Of a stretch of DNA of 21,197 bases, positions 8,795 to 17,600 are shown in pieces (position 1 is the first letter of the stretch; each line of letters starts with the position of its first letter). Position numbers and translations under genes: made by a program. Below the pieces are notes generated by a model. The model saw only the letters and a program-made list of their open reading frames with translations, was not told the DNA's origin and searched no databases. This DNA is from Parasitella parasitica (lineage: Eukaryota; Mucoromycota; Mucoromycetes; Mucorales; Mucoraceae), in assembly GCA_025201805.1 (NCBI GenBank), contig MU619332.1:74035-95231 (forward strand). Reading direction: 5' to 3'.

Positions 8795-9629
8795 CCAAAA
8801 TGTCAGATCTGGTTGAGAAGAAAATAAGGGAACAAAAATTTAAGCATTATCTTGTCTCCTCGATACAATACTTTTGTTTACATGGGTGTGTACCTATTAT
8901 ACCTAGAAACTGTACACCGGCGTCGACACAAAAGATATTCCTAGAAACATTCATCTACTAGTATATTAAATCAATTATTCATTAGGTGTCTCCTTGGAGC
9001 TGGAAGAGCCGTTGACTTTTTAAGGTTTGCATCCATTCATTTACTCAAATAAACCCCGTGTTTCGTTTGTAGAATGAGGATCAAGCGCTCTGTTGATCGG
9101 ATGGAACCAATGCAGCTAATAAATGTTGACACATGTTTTAAAGTTTATTCTGTTCCGTAGCCTATTTGTCTATATATCAAATAAACAAAATGAAAATGGC
9201 CTGGTGATCCTATACTACATGCATCAGACAAAAGTCTTTATTTGGATAAATGAGAAATTCAGCCAAAATGGCTGAACAATTATGAGGTCTCTCGACACCG
9301 CTCCATCGTTTTTTTTTTTTTGTGAGCTTCCCAAGTGCATTTTGTGTATGTATTTATAGATAGTGCATATAAGCGGTCATCCATGTATTGAATAAGCCTT
9401 ATGCTAAAATTATAAACGGATATGTGGCGGTAAGCAAACCCAAAGTGAATTAGAGTGACCTCACTGTTTGTGGTGGGATGTGGAATTCCTAAAAAGACAA
9501 AGGTTGAGCGATATATTATCCACTCACCAGTCTGTCCTCTCTTTTGCTGGCTGGAGGTGAAAGGATGAATGAATACGTGTCGCAGTAGTCAATTTTTTTC
9601 CCTTTCTTCATAATAAGCAACTACATATC
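8795..9629. other. Gene-free stretch before RAD23
   Basis: No supported exon on either strand. It contains a T13 run near 9309-9321 and pyrimidine-rich sequence just upstream of the RAD23 start (TTTTTTTCCCTTTCTTCATA, about 9593-9612), a plausible promoter/leader region. On the minus strand a polypyrimidine-AG (CTTCTCAACCAG, about 8810-8821) looks like a splice acceptor facing the Fanzor element. Confidence 0.5.
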
Positions 9630-10774
9630 ATGGGTGCCTTTGTAAGTAACTTGGCAACTTTTCACTTCGATGATCAATTAATTAAGACTTCTCTATAGGA
9701 AATTACTATCAAAACACTTTCACAAAAGCAATTCAAACTTTCTGTTGATACATCTGATTTTGTAATTTTTTTTTGTATAGTTGTATAATATAAAAAACTA
9801 ATCTTGTATTATTCTGTCGACATTACAGATTCTTTCCGTAAAGGAAAAAATTCAAGAATCCCAGAAACATCCTGTAGAGCAACAAAAACTTATTTTTTCT
9901 GGTATGAATGGATTATTTTTTCAAAAAAAAACTTTTCATAATGACATCCATGAATAAATAGGTAAGATTCTCGAAGATGGAAAAACGATTCAAGATTACA
10001 ACATTGGCGAGAAGGATTTCTTAGTAGTTATGATTTCCAAGGTATGAACTTCCAGTTCAATGTATAAAAGCTTGCAAAATTAATTCAATTTTAAACCAAA
10101 TAGCCAAAGGCAACTCCTTCTACTGCCAGTACACCCAAGGCCACCGCCCCTACAACAGCTACTCTTGAAGAGCCTACTCCTGCTGTTCCTGCTGCTGCTC
10201 CTGTCGCCGCTGCATCTGCTGTTGTTCAAGAAGTTCCTGTTGCCACCACCACGACTGCTACTGAGACACCTGCAAATGCTGCTTCTCGACCTGACAATTC
10301 ATTAGGTAATTTGTCATACGACAGAAGAGATGAAAAGCCCAATTGATAACCATATTTTGATAGTGACAGGATCTCAACTTGATAGTGTCATTCAGAATTT
10401 GATGGAAATGGGTTTTGAGCGTGAACAATGTGTCCGCGCTCTTCGTGCTAGTTTCAACAATCCTGATAGAGCTGTGGAATATTTGTTCAATGTATGAAAT
10501 TTGCTATCTGCCAATGCAAGAATTAAATCACAACAGACTCATAGCTCCAATGTAGGGTATTCCTCAAAGTATTTTGGATGACATGAATGCTGATCAACAA
10601 GCACAGCAAGAATCTGCTACTGCTGCCGCGGTCAATTCTCCTTCGGCCCAAGCTACTTCTACTCCTGAAAATACTGCAGGTACGACGATTTGCTTGAAGA
10701 TGTGAATTACACGACGCTGATAGGTTTTATCAGGTACCCCACTCAATTTATTTGCTGCTGCCCAACAACAAGCT

Positions 10775-10807
<33 letters not shown>

Positions 10808-11298
10808 TCCGCTGACGGAAGCGCCGATTTTTCACGTTTGAGAAATACACCTCATTTTCAACAAATCCGTCAGTTAGTGCAGACAAATCCTGCTTTACTT
10901 CAACCTTTACTTCAACAATTGGGGCAGTCAAACCCTGAACTTCTTAGATCTATCGAAGCTAATCCCAATGAGTTTTTGCGAACTTTATTGGAAGGCTCTG
11001 ATGATGAGGAGGGTGGCGCATCGTCCATGATTCAAGTGACACAAGAGCAAAAGGAAGCTATTGATAGAGTAAGTTTCCTTCTATGATTGCTTTTGACCAT
11101 TGAATCACGATGAGGTTAATCCCATGTATAGTTGATGGCTTTAGGATTCGAAAGATCTCGGGTTATTGAAGCTTATTTTGCCTGTGATAAAAATGAAGGT
11201 AAATGCTCGAATAACTGATCGAGAAAGTATTAATGTTTTCTATAGAATTGGCAGCAAATTATTTGCTTGAACGGCAATCTGAAGACGGCGAAGAATAA
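9630..11298 (+). CDS. RAD23: Rad23-type UBL-UBA ubiquitin receptor
   Basis: Ten exons: 9630-9641, 9699-9761, 9829-9901, 9962-10041, 10104-10305, 10370-10491, 10556-10679, 10734-11068, 11132-11198, 11246-11298; 376 residues, close to yeast Rad23 (398). Domain order is complete. An N-terminal ubiquitin-like domain (residues 1-76; SVKEKIQ, QQKLIFSGKILEDGKTIQDY) docks on the proteasome. An Ala/Pro/Thr-rich linker follows, then UBA1 (about 145-185; LMEMGFEREQCVRALRASFN) and a second linker ending in a Gln tract. Next comes the STI1/XPC-binding domain (about 255-310; RQLVQTNPALLQPLLQQLGQ, ANPNEFLRTLLEG), which binds Rad4/XPC, and a C-terminal UBA2 (about 338-372; LMALGFERSRVIEAYFACDK). The protein shuttles ubiquitinated substrates to the proteasome and stabilises the Rad4 damage sensor. 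The first coding exon is only 12 nt; its GTAAGT donor, and a frame that gives MGAFEITIKTL, support it. No P-loop or other extra domain is seen. Confidence 0.95.
10763..10807 (+). repeat. CAA/CAG Gln tract in RAD23
   Basis: Fifteen codons, fourteen Gln (CAA and CAG alternating) and one Ala, in the linker before the STI1 domain. The alternating CAACAG hexamer suggests slippage growth; the tract may vary in length between strains. Confidence 0.9.
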
Positions 11299-13309
11299 AC
11301 GAGTTTCTTCTTGGAATGTGTTGTTTCAAAACTATTTTCTTCAAATAAAAGTGATATAATATGATGACTCGCGCAATTGTATGTACCAATCTCATGAGCA
11401 ATCATTATATTGAAAAATAGAAAAAACCCATCCTTATATTGACGCTATTGGGAGATAATTACTAAAACACCTAAAGATTTTTATAAGCAAAATAAACTCC
11501 AAGTTTTGTTTGCATCATGCTACCACTTGTACTATTATTATTTAACTCATTAAGATATTTGAGGTCATCGGTTTCCTGTTTATAAAAATATGATAAGCCT
11601 GCGAAAATGTTTGCCAACGAAAAATAAGTCAACGTACGAAAGGAGCAACACGTACTACTATGATACTGTATTCCAACCAGCAATTGTCTAAAATCTCCTC
11701 CGCTTGAAGATTGAATTAATCGCCTTGACCGAGAACAATGGCCAAGTTGAAAGTGCAGAAATAGTTACACCTTTTCTCGAGGGCATCGTAAACCAATCTG
11801 TTCTGATCGATGCAGCTACCAAATTCATTGATACTAAGATAGTAAACCAATTCGCATAAACTTAAATTCTGCCTCAGTGTCATTTCTCATGCTCTCTGCA
11901 CTTCTTTCTATTTATCAAAACCGTTGCTTGTCTTTTTATCTTTGGAAACTTGACAAATGTATGCTGTATCTCGCTACTTTTGCTATGCTTTACTCGCCGT
12001 TAATTGGTAGCTGTTAATCACATACGCATTTATTTGCGATAAATATCAGGTACAACTTTCTTTTTTTTCTGATAAAGCAGAATGTATTGGGCATCCTAAA
12101 CAAAAATTTAGCTATACATAGGTATTGGGTAACGCCTCACATTTTATTATGTTTTGGATCAATACAGCTAGAAAAACTCTACCTGGCTGTTCAGTATGTG
12201 GTGGAGTTTAACTTGTTATTGGTTGGTATTTGTGATGTGCTCACTCCATTGTAAACATTGAAAGGTGAAATAACGTCTTCATTATTAAAAGGGAGCGTTT
12301 GCACTAAACAGTTATTGATTCAGTCGACCGACATATCGAGGAGTGGTTTTTAGCGGTTTATACATTTTAAGTTATTGTAGATTATGGCAATACTTAAACA
12401 GAAAACAGACAATAAAAAATCAAATTCAGAGACGGGCGTAGTAACATGATGGTGAAATCAGATTTACCTTAAAAGGTACAAGCTTGGTTCGAGAAAGCAC
12501 ACGAATGTAGTTTTGATTATGCGAAATAAATTATGAGCACTGTATCCAAATGCACTTTGAATGCGTCGGAGATCTAGTGTCAGAAAACATGCATTGATTC
12601 AGGTCCAATTCTAATTTATTCTGTTGAGAAGAATCCAAAGCAACTTCAAATAGATATTCATATCAAATCACTCGATAACTCGAAAATTCGGATATTTCTG
12701 TGATCAGGACCTTCAATAGTAAATATAGTCAAGCAATAAGAAAATCTGGGGTAAACGGACTTTTTTGTATTTAGTGGAGAGAATCAGATCAAAAACCTTC
12801 AACTATGAATAAATCGCTTTGTCCTCTAAACAGTCAAGACATTATCTAAAATTCATGCACTACAATCGATTTAGACATAGTCTCTCGAGGAAAGAGGTCC
12901 CAATTATTTGAGATATAATTGATCTCATACACGCTTCAAATGTACATGTCTAAGGAAGGGGGTACATGACTGCAAGGATCTTGACGATTTTCACCGTGGC
13001 TAGCAGACATGCAAAATCCTGAAAAATTGTGTATCCCCGCTTTTTTTTTGCCATCTTCTTGTTTATGATTTTGATTGAACCTTTTTATCTTTGTCTTGGG
13101 GATAAATCAAGATGAATACATTTTGTTGGGGTGAAAAAAAAAATAAAATGGGTTGATTTCGAGTCACAAAAAAAGTTTTTCATAGTAAAATACACCTTCC
13201 CTACAAGCCCATTTGAAGTTAAAATCTTCAATTCGCAAGTGAAAAACTAGGACGCAAAAAAAAGTTTCTGCTAGAAATTTTCTTCTTTGTTTCTTTCTTC
13301 TTTTATTTA
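11299..13309. other. Two-kilobase AT-rich intergenic region
   Basis: Apart from a small orphan frame at 11692-11859 nothing coding is convincing. The start holds the RAD23 3' end (AATAAA about 11345). A minus-strand open frame at 11683-11471 (70 residues, with LTYFSLANIFAGLSYFYKQE) could be a small membrane-like peptide but has no recognised family. The stretch before 13310 is rich in T and C runs (TTTCTTCTTTGTTTCTTTCT, about 13278-13297), probably the NAP1 core promoter/leader. Confidence 0.45.
11692..11859 (+). other. Orphan coding-like fragment without start codon
   Basis: Between two stop codons (TAA 11689, TAA 11857) the plus strand reads 55 codons with protein-like composition: LRLKIELIALTENNGQVESA, then EIVTPFLEGIVNQSVLIDAA and TKFIDTKIVNQFA-stop. 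It is less AT-rich than its surroundings and has no ATG near its beginning, so it could be a terminal exon or a remnant of a repeat gene. Family not recognised. No acceptor site stands out just before it. Confidence 0.25.
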
Positions 13310-14811
13310 ATGGATCAGCAAGCAGGTAATGCGAACATAAAGGCATCATTCGAAGCATTTCTAATCCACATGATTTAGTTGATATTAAAAACAAGAAAGC
13401 TACTGCACCCACACCTCAAAACACTCCCATCAACACAGCTCCTATCAACTCTCATTTTAACCCATCCATTCCAGCCATCACTGAAGAAATGGAAACTATT
13501 ACCACTCCTGGTAAATCACAAAAGAGTGTGCTGTATAATGTATCATAGCTTAAGTCTTATTTCTTCATCAGGCGCTGCTTCAGGCAACCCTGCTCTTATG
13601 AGCATGCTTCAAGGTAAGTTGGGTAATCTCATTGGGGAGCCCCTTCCTGCTGCTGTCCAACGCCGTATAAACGGCCTCAAATATCTCCAATCCAAGCATA
13701 CTGAACTTGAAGGCAAGTTCCAAGAAGAAGTTTTGGCTTTGGAAAAGAAATATTTCGAATTGTATCGTCCTTATTATGACAAGCGTGCTGAGGTTATTGC
13801 TGGCAAGTATGAACCCACTGAAGAAGAAGTTGCTATCGGGGCAAAGGTGGATGAGGATAGCGATAACGACCAAGAGTCTACAGTTGAAAAAATTGAGGAA
13901 GATAAGGAAGATGAAGAAAATGTTACCGGTATTCCTGAGTTCTGGTTGACCGCCTTAAAAACTCATCCTCAAATCGCTGAGACTATCTCTGAAGAAGACT
14001 GTGCTGTTCTCAAGCATTTGGTTGATATCCGTATGACTTACCTCGAAAAGCCTGGCTTCTGTATTGAATTTGAATTCTCTGAGAATGACTACTTTACCGA
14101 TAAAATTCTAACCAAGACGTACCACTATCAAGACAATGTCAGCGGCGGTGATTATGTTTATGATTTTGCCGAAGGCTGTAAGATCAACTGGAAAGAAGGT
14201 AAGGACTTGACTGTCACTGTCGAAACAAAAAAACAACGCCACAAGGGCACCAACAAAACTCGTGTCGTAAAACGCACTGTTCCTGCTGAAACTTTCTTCA
14301 ACTTCTTTAACCCTCCCACTATCCCGGACGAAGAGACTGATCTTGACGAAGAGGAAGCTGAAGGTTTGGATGCCAAACTGGAAGCTGATTACGAAATGGG
14401 TAATACTTATGTTTTCCATCATGCATCATCTAACACTTTGCTAATATTCTCGATAATTATTCTTTAGGCGAGGAATTCAAGGAGAAGATTATTCCTCACG
14501 CTGTTGATTTCTTTACTGGGAAAGCTCTTGATTACGAGGATTATGATGATGAAGATGATTTTGAGGTAAAATAAATAAGCATGCGATAATACCATGCACT
14601 GAAGTAACTCATCTTTTTTTTTTCTCGATAGGATGATTTTCCTTCTGATGACGATGACGAAGAAGATGAAGATGAAGATGATGACGAGGATGATGATGAA
14701 GATGCCGTAACTATCTTGAATTCTTGTTGTGATGAATTTGATTGCTAAATGTTTTATTTTATATAGCAACCTGCCAAGGGTGAAAACGCTCCAGAGTGTA
14801 AACAATCTTAA
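13310..14811 (+). CDS. NAP1: Nucleosome assembly protein 1, histone chaperone
   Basis: Exons 13310-13325, 13379-13510, 13572-14399, 14468-14565, 14632-14706 and 14767-14811 give 397 residues (yeast Nap1 417). After a Pro/Thr-rich N-terminus, the long dimerisation helix region is visible (RRINGLKYLQSKHTELEGKF, EEVLALEKKYFELYRPYYDK). The NAP core follows with GIPEFWLTALKTHPQIAETI, TYLEKPGFCIEFEFSENDYF, LTKTYHYQDN and the hallmark KTRVVKRTVPAETFFNFFNPP. Then comes AVDFFTGKALDYED and a C-terminal acidic tail with almost only Asp and Glu over two exons. Nap1 binds H2A-H2B (and H3-H4), shuttles them to the nucleus and helps assemble nucleosomes; the acidic tail contacts histones. The last four residues are CKQS, a CAAX-type farnesylation signal; the similar ending of animal NAP1L1 (CKQQ) is known to be prenylated. 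The first exon carries only five codons plus one base. Introns are 53-68 nt. Confidence 0.95.
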
Positions 14812-15679
14812 ATTGAACATATCTTATTTTACTTATATAAATCGTTTTTATTCTATTCTTCTATGTTTTTTTTCTTCTTCACTCTTTCTTTTTTATATGA
14901 AATAAACTTATAAATATACAAACATACATTATGACAGCTCATAAAATAGAGTTTACTCAAATTAAGAATTCATAAAAGTGAACGAAAGCATAAAATTATT
15001 GATACTACTTCTAGTGCTTAGAAATAATACTATGCTGCAAAACTCAACAGGAACTGGTGGACATCGCTGTGCTCAAATCCGAGCGCTCAGATGTTCAGAC
15101 CAAGAAATCGCAACATTACATGGCGATATCCCTGGATACTTATGTCGTTAACTGATCTAACCAACAAACGGCATGAAAACGATACCGTAGTTACCATAAC
15201 CGTTCCTGAACGGATCGAAGGTTAAACGGCATCGATTATTCAATCTAGTAAATAGAAATATTCAATAGAATGTCTTGTATAAGAAACCAACATTTGGGTT
15301 CCACTTATTCTAAATTGCGAAGCTCAACTTATCGATGAATGATTCAGATTCATAATGATTAGCTAATTAAATATAGAAATAGGCCTTGCTCTGATTACTT
15401 CAGTGTTGACAATTAAATATCAAACATGATCTGATTGTATTTTATAGACTGAATCAGATAGATTTATTCGAATATAAATAGACAGCTTCTTGTCAATCAA
15501 TAAATCAATAGTTTTGTATCTGGTAAATTAAGTCTTTATAACTTTCTTATATTCTTTATGTCACATACAATCACCTGCTGTGGTCATTTTCAAGACCTGG
15601 CACAAAAGTATTATGAATAAAATTGTAATTCTTTGGCAGATATATTTTATCAGACATTTGACATAACACTTTTTTAAAT
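14812..15679. other. AT-rich intergenic region between NAP1 and solo LTR
   Basis: Begins with the NAP1 3' end (AATAAA at about 14902). A less AT-rich patch at 15032-15151 can be read as a 39-codon frame (ATG at 15032, GTGGHRCAQIRALRCSDQEI) and in another frame as LVDIAVLKSERSDVQTKKSQ; neither is recognised and it may be a relic. The rest shows no coding signal. Confidence 0.4.
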
Positions 15680-16166
15680 TGTATATCGAGAAAATGAATT
15701 AAGATCTAGGCTAATTGGTGTTAAATGTTAAAAAATAACAATAGTAACTAAAAGTAAAAAAAAGGAAAATTCAATTGTGTTTATTAAAAATGAAAATGAT
15801 CGTTTTTATACTATTTCATAATGTCTATCATCCACATGTCTACTTTCTAAAATTCAAACTATCAAATACTGCCAAACCAAACTGTCAAATCTCCATTTCA
15901 AAATATAAAAATAATTGCCTCAGATCAAAATGTAACCATGGATTCCAACATTTAGCCATCGGCAGTAATTATAATCCAAAATAAGAGACTGAATTCAGAT
16001 CGATCTTCACCTCTCAGAATACATTAAGGCTCCAGAATAAACATGCTTCGACAACACCATTTTAAGTAGGTACTACATGATTAATACTCTTAAACATCAC
16101 GTGAAATAATTGCCTCTTTGAGAGTTAGTATAGCGTTTGCAATTTAAAAAGATACGCATATATCAA
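15680..16166 (-). mobile_element. Solo LTR of the same gypsy family, minus orientation
   Basis: About 487 bases that align, inverted and with visible divergence (roughly four in five bases by eye), to 16985-17476, the LTR ahead of gag. Both copies share landmarks: start TTGATAYATGCGTAT, TTCACGTGATGTTT, CATGTTTATTCTGGAG, CTCTTATTTTGGATTA, GATGGCTAAATGTTG, GAAATGGAGATTTGACAG, TATAAAAAYGATCATTTT, CTAGATCTTAATTCATTTTC and the end GATATACA/CATATACA. No gag or pol lies next to it, so it is a solo LTR left by recombination. The 5-mer TAAAT borders it on both sides (15675-15679 and 16167-16171), matching the 5-bp duplication of Ty3/gypsy elements, although AT-rich sequence makes chance possible. Confidence 0.75.
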
Positions 16167-16539
16167 TAAATTGATACTCTGCGGTGCGGGTTTTGTGAAA
16201 TTTGTAGCGATGTGTTGGAAAGATCTTGCAGTAAACATGCCAAAGCCGAGACTAATTAGACTGTTTTGCTGTTGTTTAAGTGTATATTATGTCGAATAAC
16301 TAAGATGGGATGGTAGCTCAGCGATATAGAATAGCAAGTAATTATATATAACAGAATTTAAACATCAGAAAGTTCAATTTACTTCAAATGTAAAGCATAA
16401 TTCAATATACATATCTAATGCGAGACGTTCCCAGCATTTAAAATCAGACTCAGGAGCATAGCTTCCATTGGCTCAAACTTTGATCACGTGCGGATAACTA
16501 ACTGCACAAGAATAATACTTTACACTTATTCCAAAATAT
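16167..16539. other. Non-coding stretch between solo LTR and tRNA
   Basis: AT-rich, no exon or known repeat recognised. It has no counterpart on the other side of the inverted tRNA pair, where the LTR begins about 10 bp from the tRNA. Confidence 0.5.
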
Positions 16540-16650
16540 ATGGAAAGATGGCCGAGTTGGTCTAAGGCGTCACGTTAAGGTCGTGATCTCTTCGGAGGCG
16601 TGGGTTCAAATCCCACTCTTTTCACTTTTGTTTTCACTTGGCTGCCTATG
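16540..16650 (+). repeat. Left arm of 111-bp perfect inverted repeat
   Basis: Exact reverse complement of 16867-16977. It includes the whole tRNA-Leu gene and 26 bases of 3' flank ending CTATG. The two arms are 216 bases apart. Confidence 0.95.
16542..16624 (+). tRNA. tRNA-Leu (anticodon AAG)
   Basis: 83 nt without intron. The acceptor stem GGAAAGA pairs with TCTTTTC (one G-U), discriminator A, CCA not encoded. A box TGGCCGAGTTGG and B box GGTTCAAATCC are intact. The anticodon stem TCACG/CGTGA encloses the loop TTAAGGT, anticodon AAG, which reads CUU (A34 normally becomes inosine). The long variable arm TCTCTTCGGAGG is typical of class II Leu/Ser tRNAs. A TTTT run at 16626 serves as Pol III terminator. 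Confidence 0.95.
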
Positions 16651-16659
16651 CAGAGGCGG

Positions 16660-16836
16660 TGTTAATTATATATTTTGCGTTATATTTTGTGTCGTACATT
16701 TGTCCGGTACACACAGACTTTGTGTGTAACACTTTTAGTTATTATAAATATCAATTGAATACAAAAGAATAAAGATCTATCTTTCATCTCTTACTCATAT
16801 TTTATATACGCTTAATAAAGCAGCACAAAACTAACA
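16660..16836. other. LTR-like segment with TGTTA...TAACA ends between the tRNAs
   Basis: 177 bases in the spacer of the inverted tRNA pair start TGTTA and end TAACA, contain TATAAATA (about 16743) and AATAAAG (about 16769 and 16813), and could be a small solo LTR. No target duplication is seen. Against this, CAGAG upstream and CTCTG downstream of these ends are also complementary, so the ends may just continue the tRNA inverted repeat, with a 20-base insertion made of repeated TGTCGTGTG on the right side. Confidence 0.3.
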
Positions 16837-16866
16837 CATCTCTGCACACGACATCTTCACACGACA

Positions 16867-16977
16867 CATAGGCAGCCAAGTGAAAACAAAAGTGAAAAGA
16901 GTGGGATTTGAACCCACGCCTCCGAAGAGATCACGACCTTAACGTGACGCCTTAGACCAACTCGGCCATCTTTCCAT
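16867..16977 (-). repeat. Right arm of 111-bp perfect inverted repeat
   Basis: Identical inverse of 16540-16650. Identity stops at one side just before the tRNA 5' end and at the other 26 bases past its 3' end. Confidence 0.95.
16893..16975 (-). tRNA. tRNA-Leu (anticodon AAG), second copy
   Basis: Identical 83-nt copy of the gene at 16542-16624, in opposite orientation, so the two genes converge. A and B boxes are intact and the 3' TTTT terminator is present at about 16888-16891 (plus-strand AAAA). The Ty3/gypsy LTR begins about 10 bp upstream of its 5' end. Confidence 0.95.
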
Positions 16978-16984
16978 TTATTTT

Positions 16985-17476
16985 TTGATACATGCGTATT
17001 TTTTTGTGCTGTCAACTTACGATATACTATTTCTCAAAAAGGCAACTCATTTTCACGTGATGTTTATGAAGAGTCAAGTAATACGTATTTTTTAAATGGT
17101 GTTTGAATGCATGTTTATTCTGGAGTCTCAAGTGTTCTGAGGTGAAGGTCAATCTAAATTTAGCCTCTTATTTTGGATTATGTAATTGTTGCCGATGGCT
17201 AAATGTTGAAGTTCATGGTTACATTTTGATCTGGGGCATTTATTTTTACTTTGAAATGGAGATTTGACAGTTCGATTTGACAGTTTATGATGGTTTGAAA
17301 TTTTAGAAAGTAGACATATAGATGTAGATAGACATTATGAAATCGTATAAAAATGATCATTTTATTTTTAATAAACCATATCGAATTTTTCTTTCTTTTA
17401 CACTTTAGTTACTATTGTTATTTTTTCACATTTAACACAAACTACCCTAGATCTTAATTCATTTTCTCCATATACA
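16985..17476 (+). repeat. 5' LTR of the gypsy element
   Basis: About 492 bases defined by similarity to the inverted solo LTR at 15680-16166. Conserved features include a CACGTG palindrome (17055), a TATA-like TATAAAAA (17346-17353) and the 3' end CATATACA (17469-17476). Similarity may run a few bases further (ATTTAAA), so the 3' border is uncertain; no TGG-type primer-binding site directly follows it. TTGGTCCGG at 17583-17591 is a possible but distant candidate, which would imply a longer LTR. Confidence 0.65.
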
Positions 17477-17600
17477 ATTTAAATAGCTCTTACAGTCTCC
17501 CTATTTACAAACAAATTTATATCACTTTGACTTACCTGCTCACTTACGAAGGTAATCATAAAAGAGAACTTGACATTTATCAGTTGGTCCGGTTTACAAG
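17477..17600 (+). other. Leader between LTR and gag
   Basis: 124 non-coding bases presumed to hold the primer-binding site and packaging signal. No perfect match to a tRNA 3' end was recognised; in particular the complement of the neighbouring tRNA-Leu 3' end (GAAAAGAGTGGG) is absent. Confidence 0.4.

Noticed and set aside
6598-8830. Resemblance of the joined flanks of the Fanzor element (LINVLIGWFP-like) to Pmp3 membrane proteolipids
   Set aside because: It needs an extra base removed at the junction, the hydrophobic repeat of Pmp3 is incomplete and the rest of the remnant does not match.
13580-14422. Minus-strand open frames of 72-104 residues
   Set aside because: Antisense shadows of the NAP1 third exon; the acidic codons on the plus strand read as Phe/Ser/Leu-rich frames on the other.
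15775-15984. 69-codon plus-strand frame
   Set aside because: It lies wholly inside the solo LTR and is not conserved as a frame in the other LTR copy.
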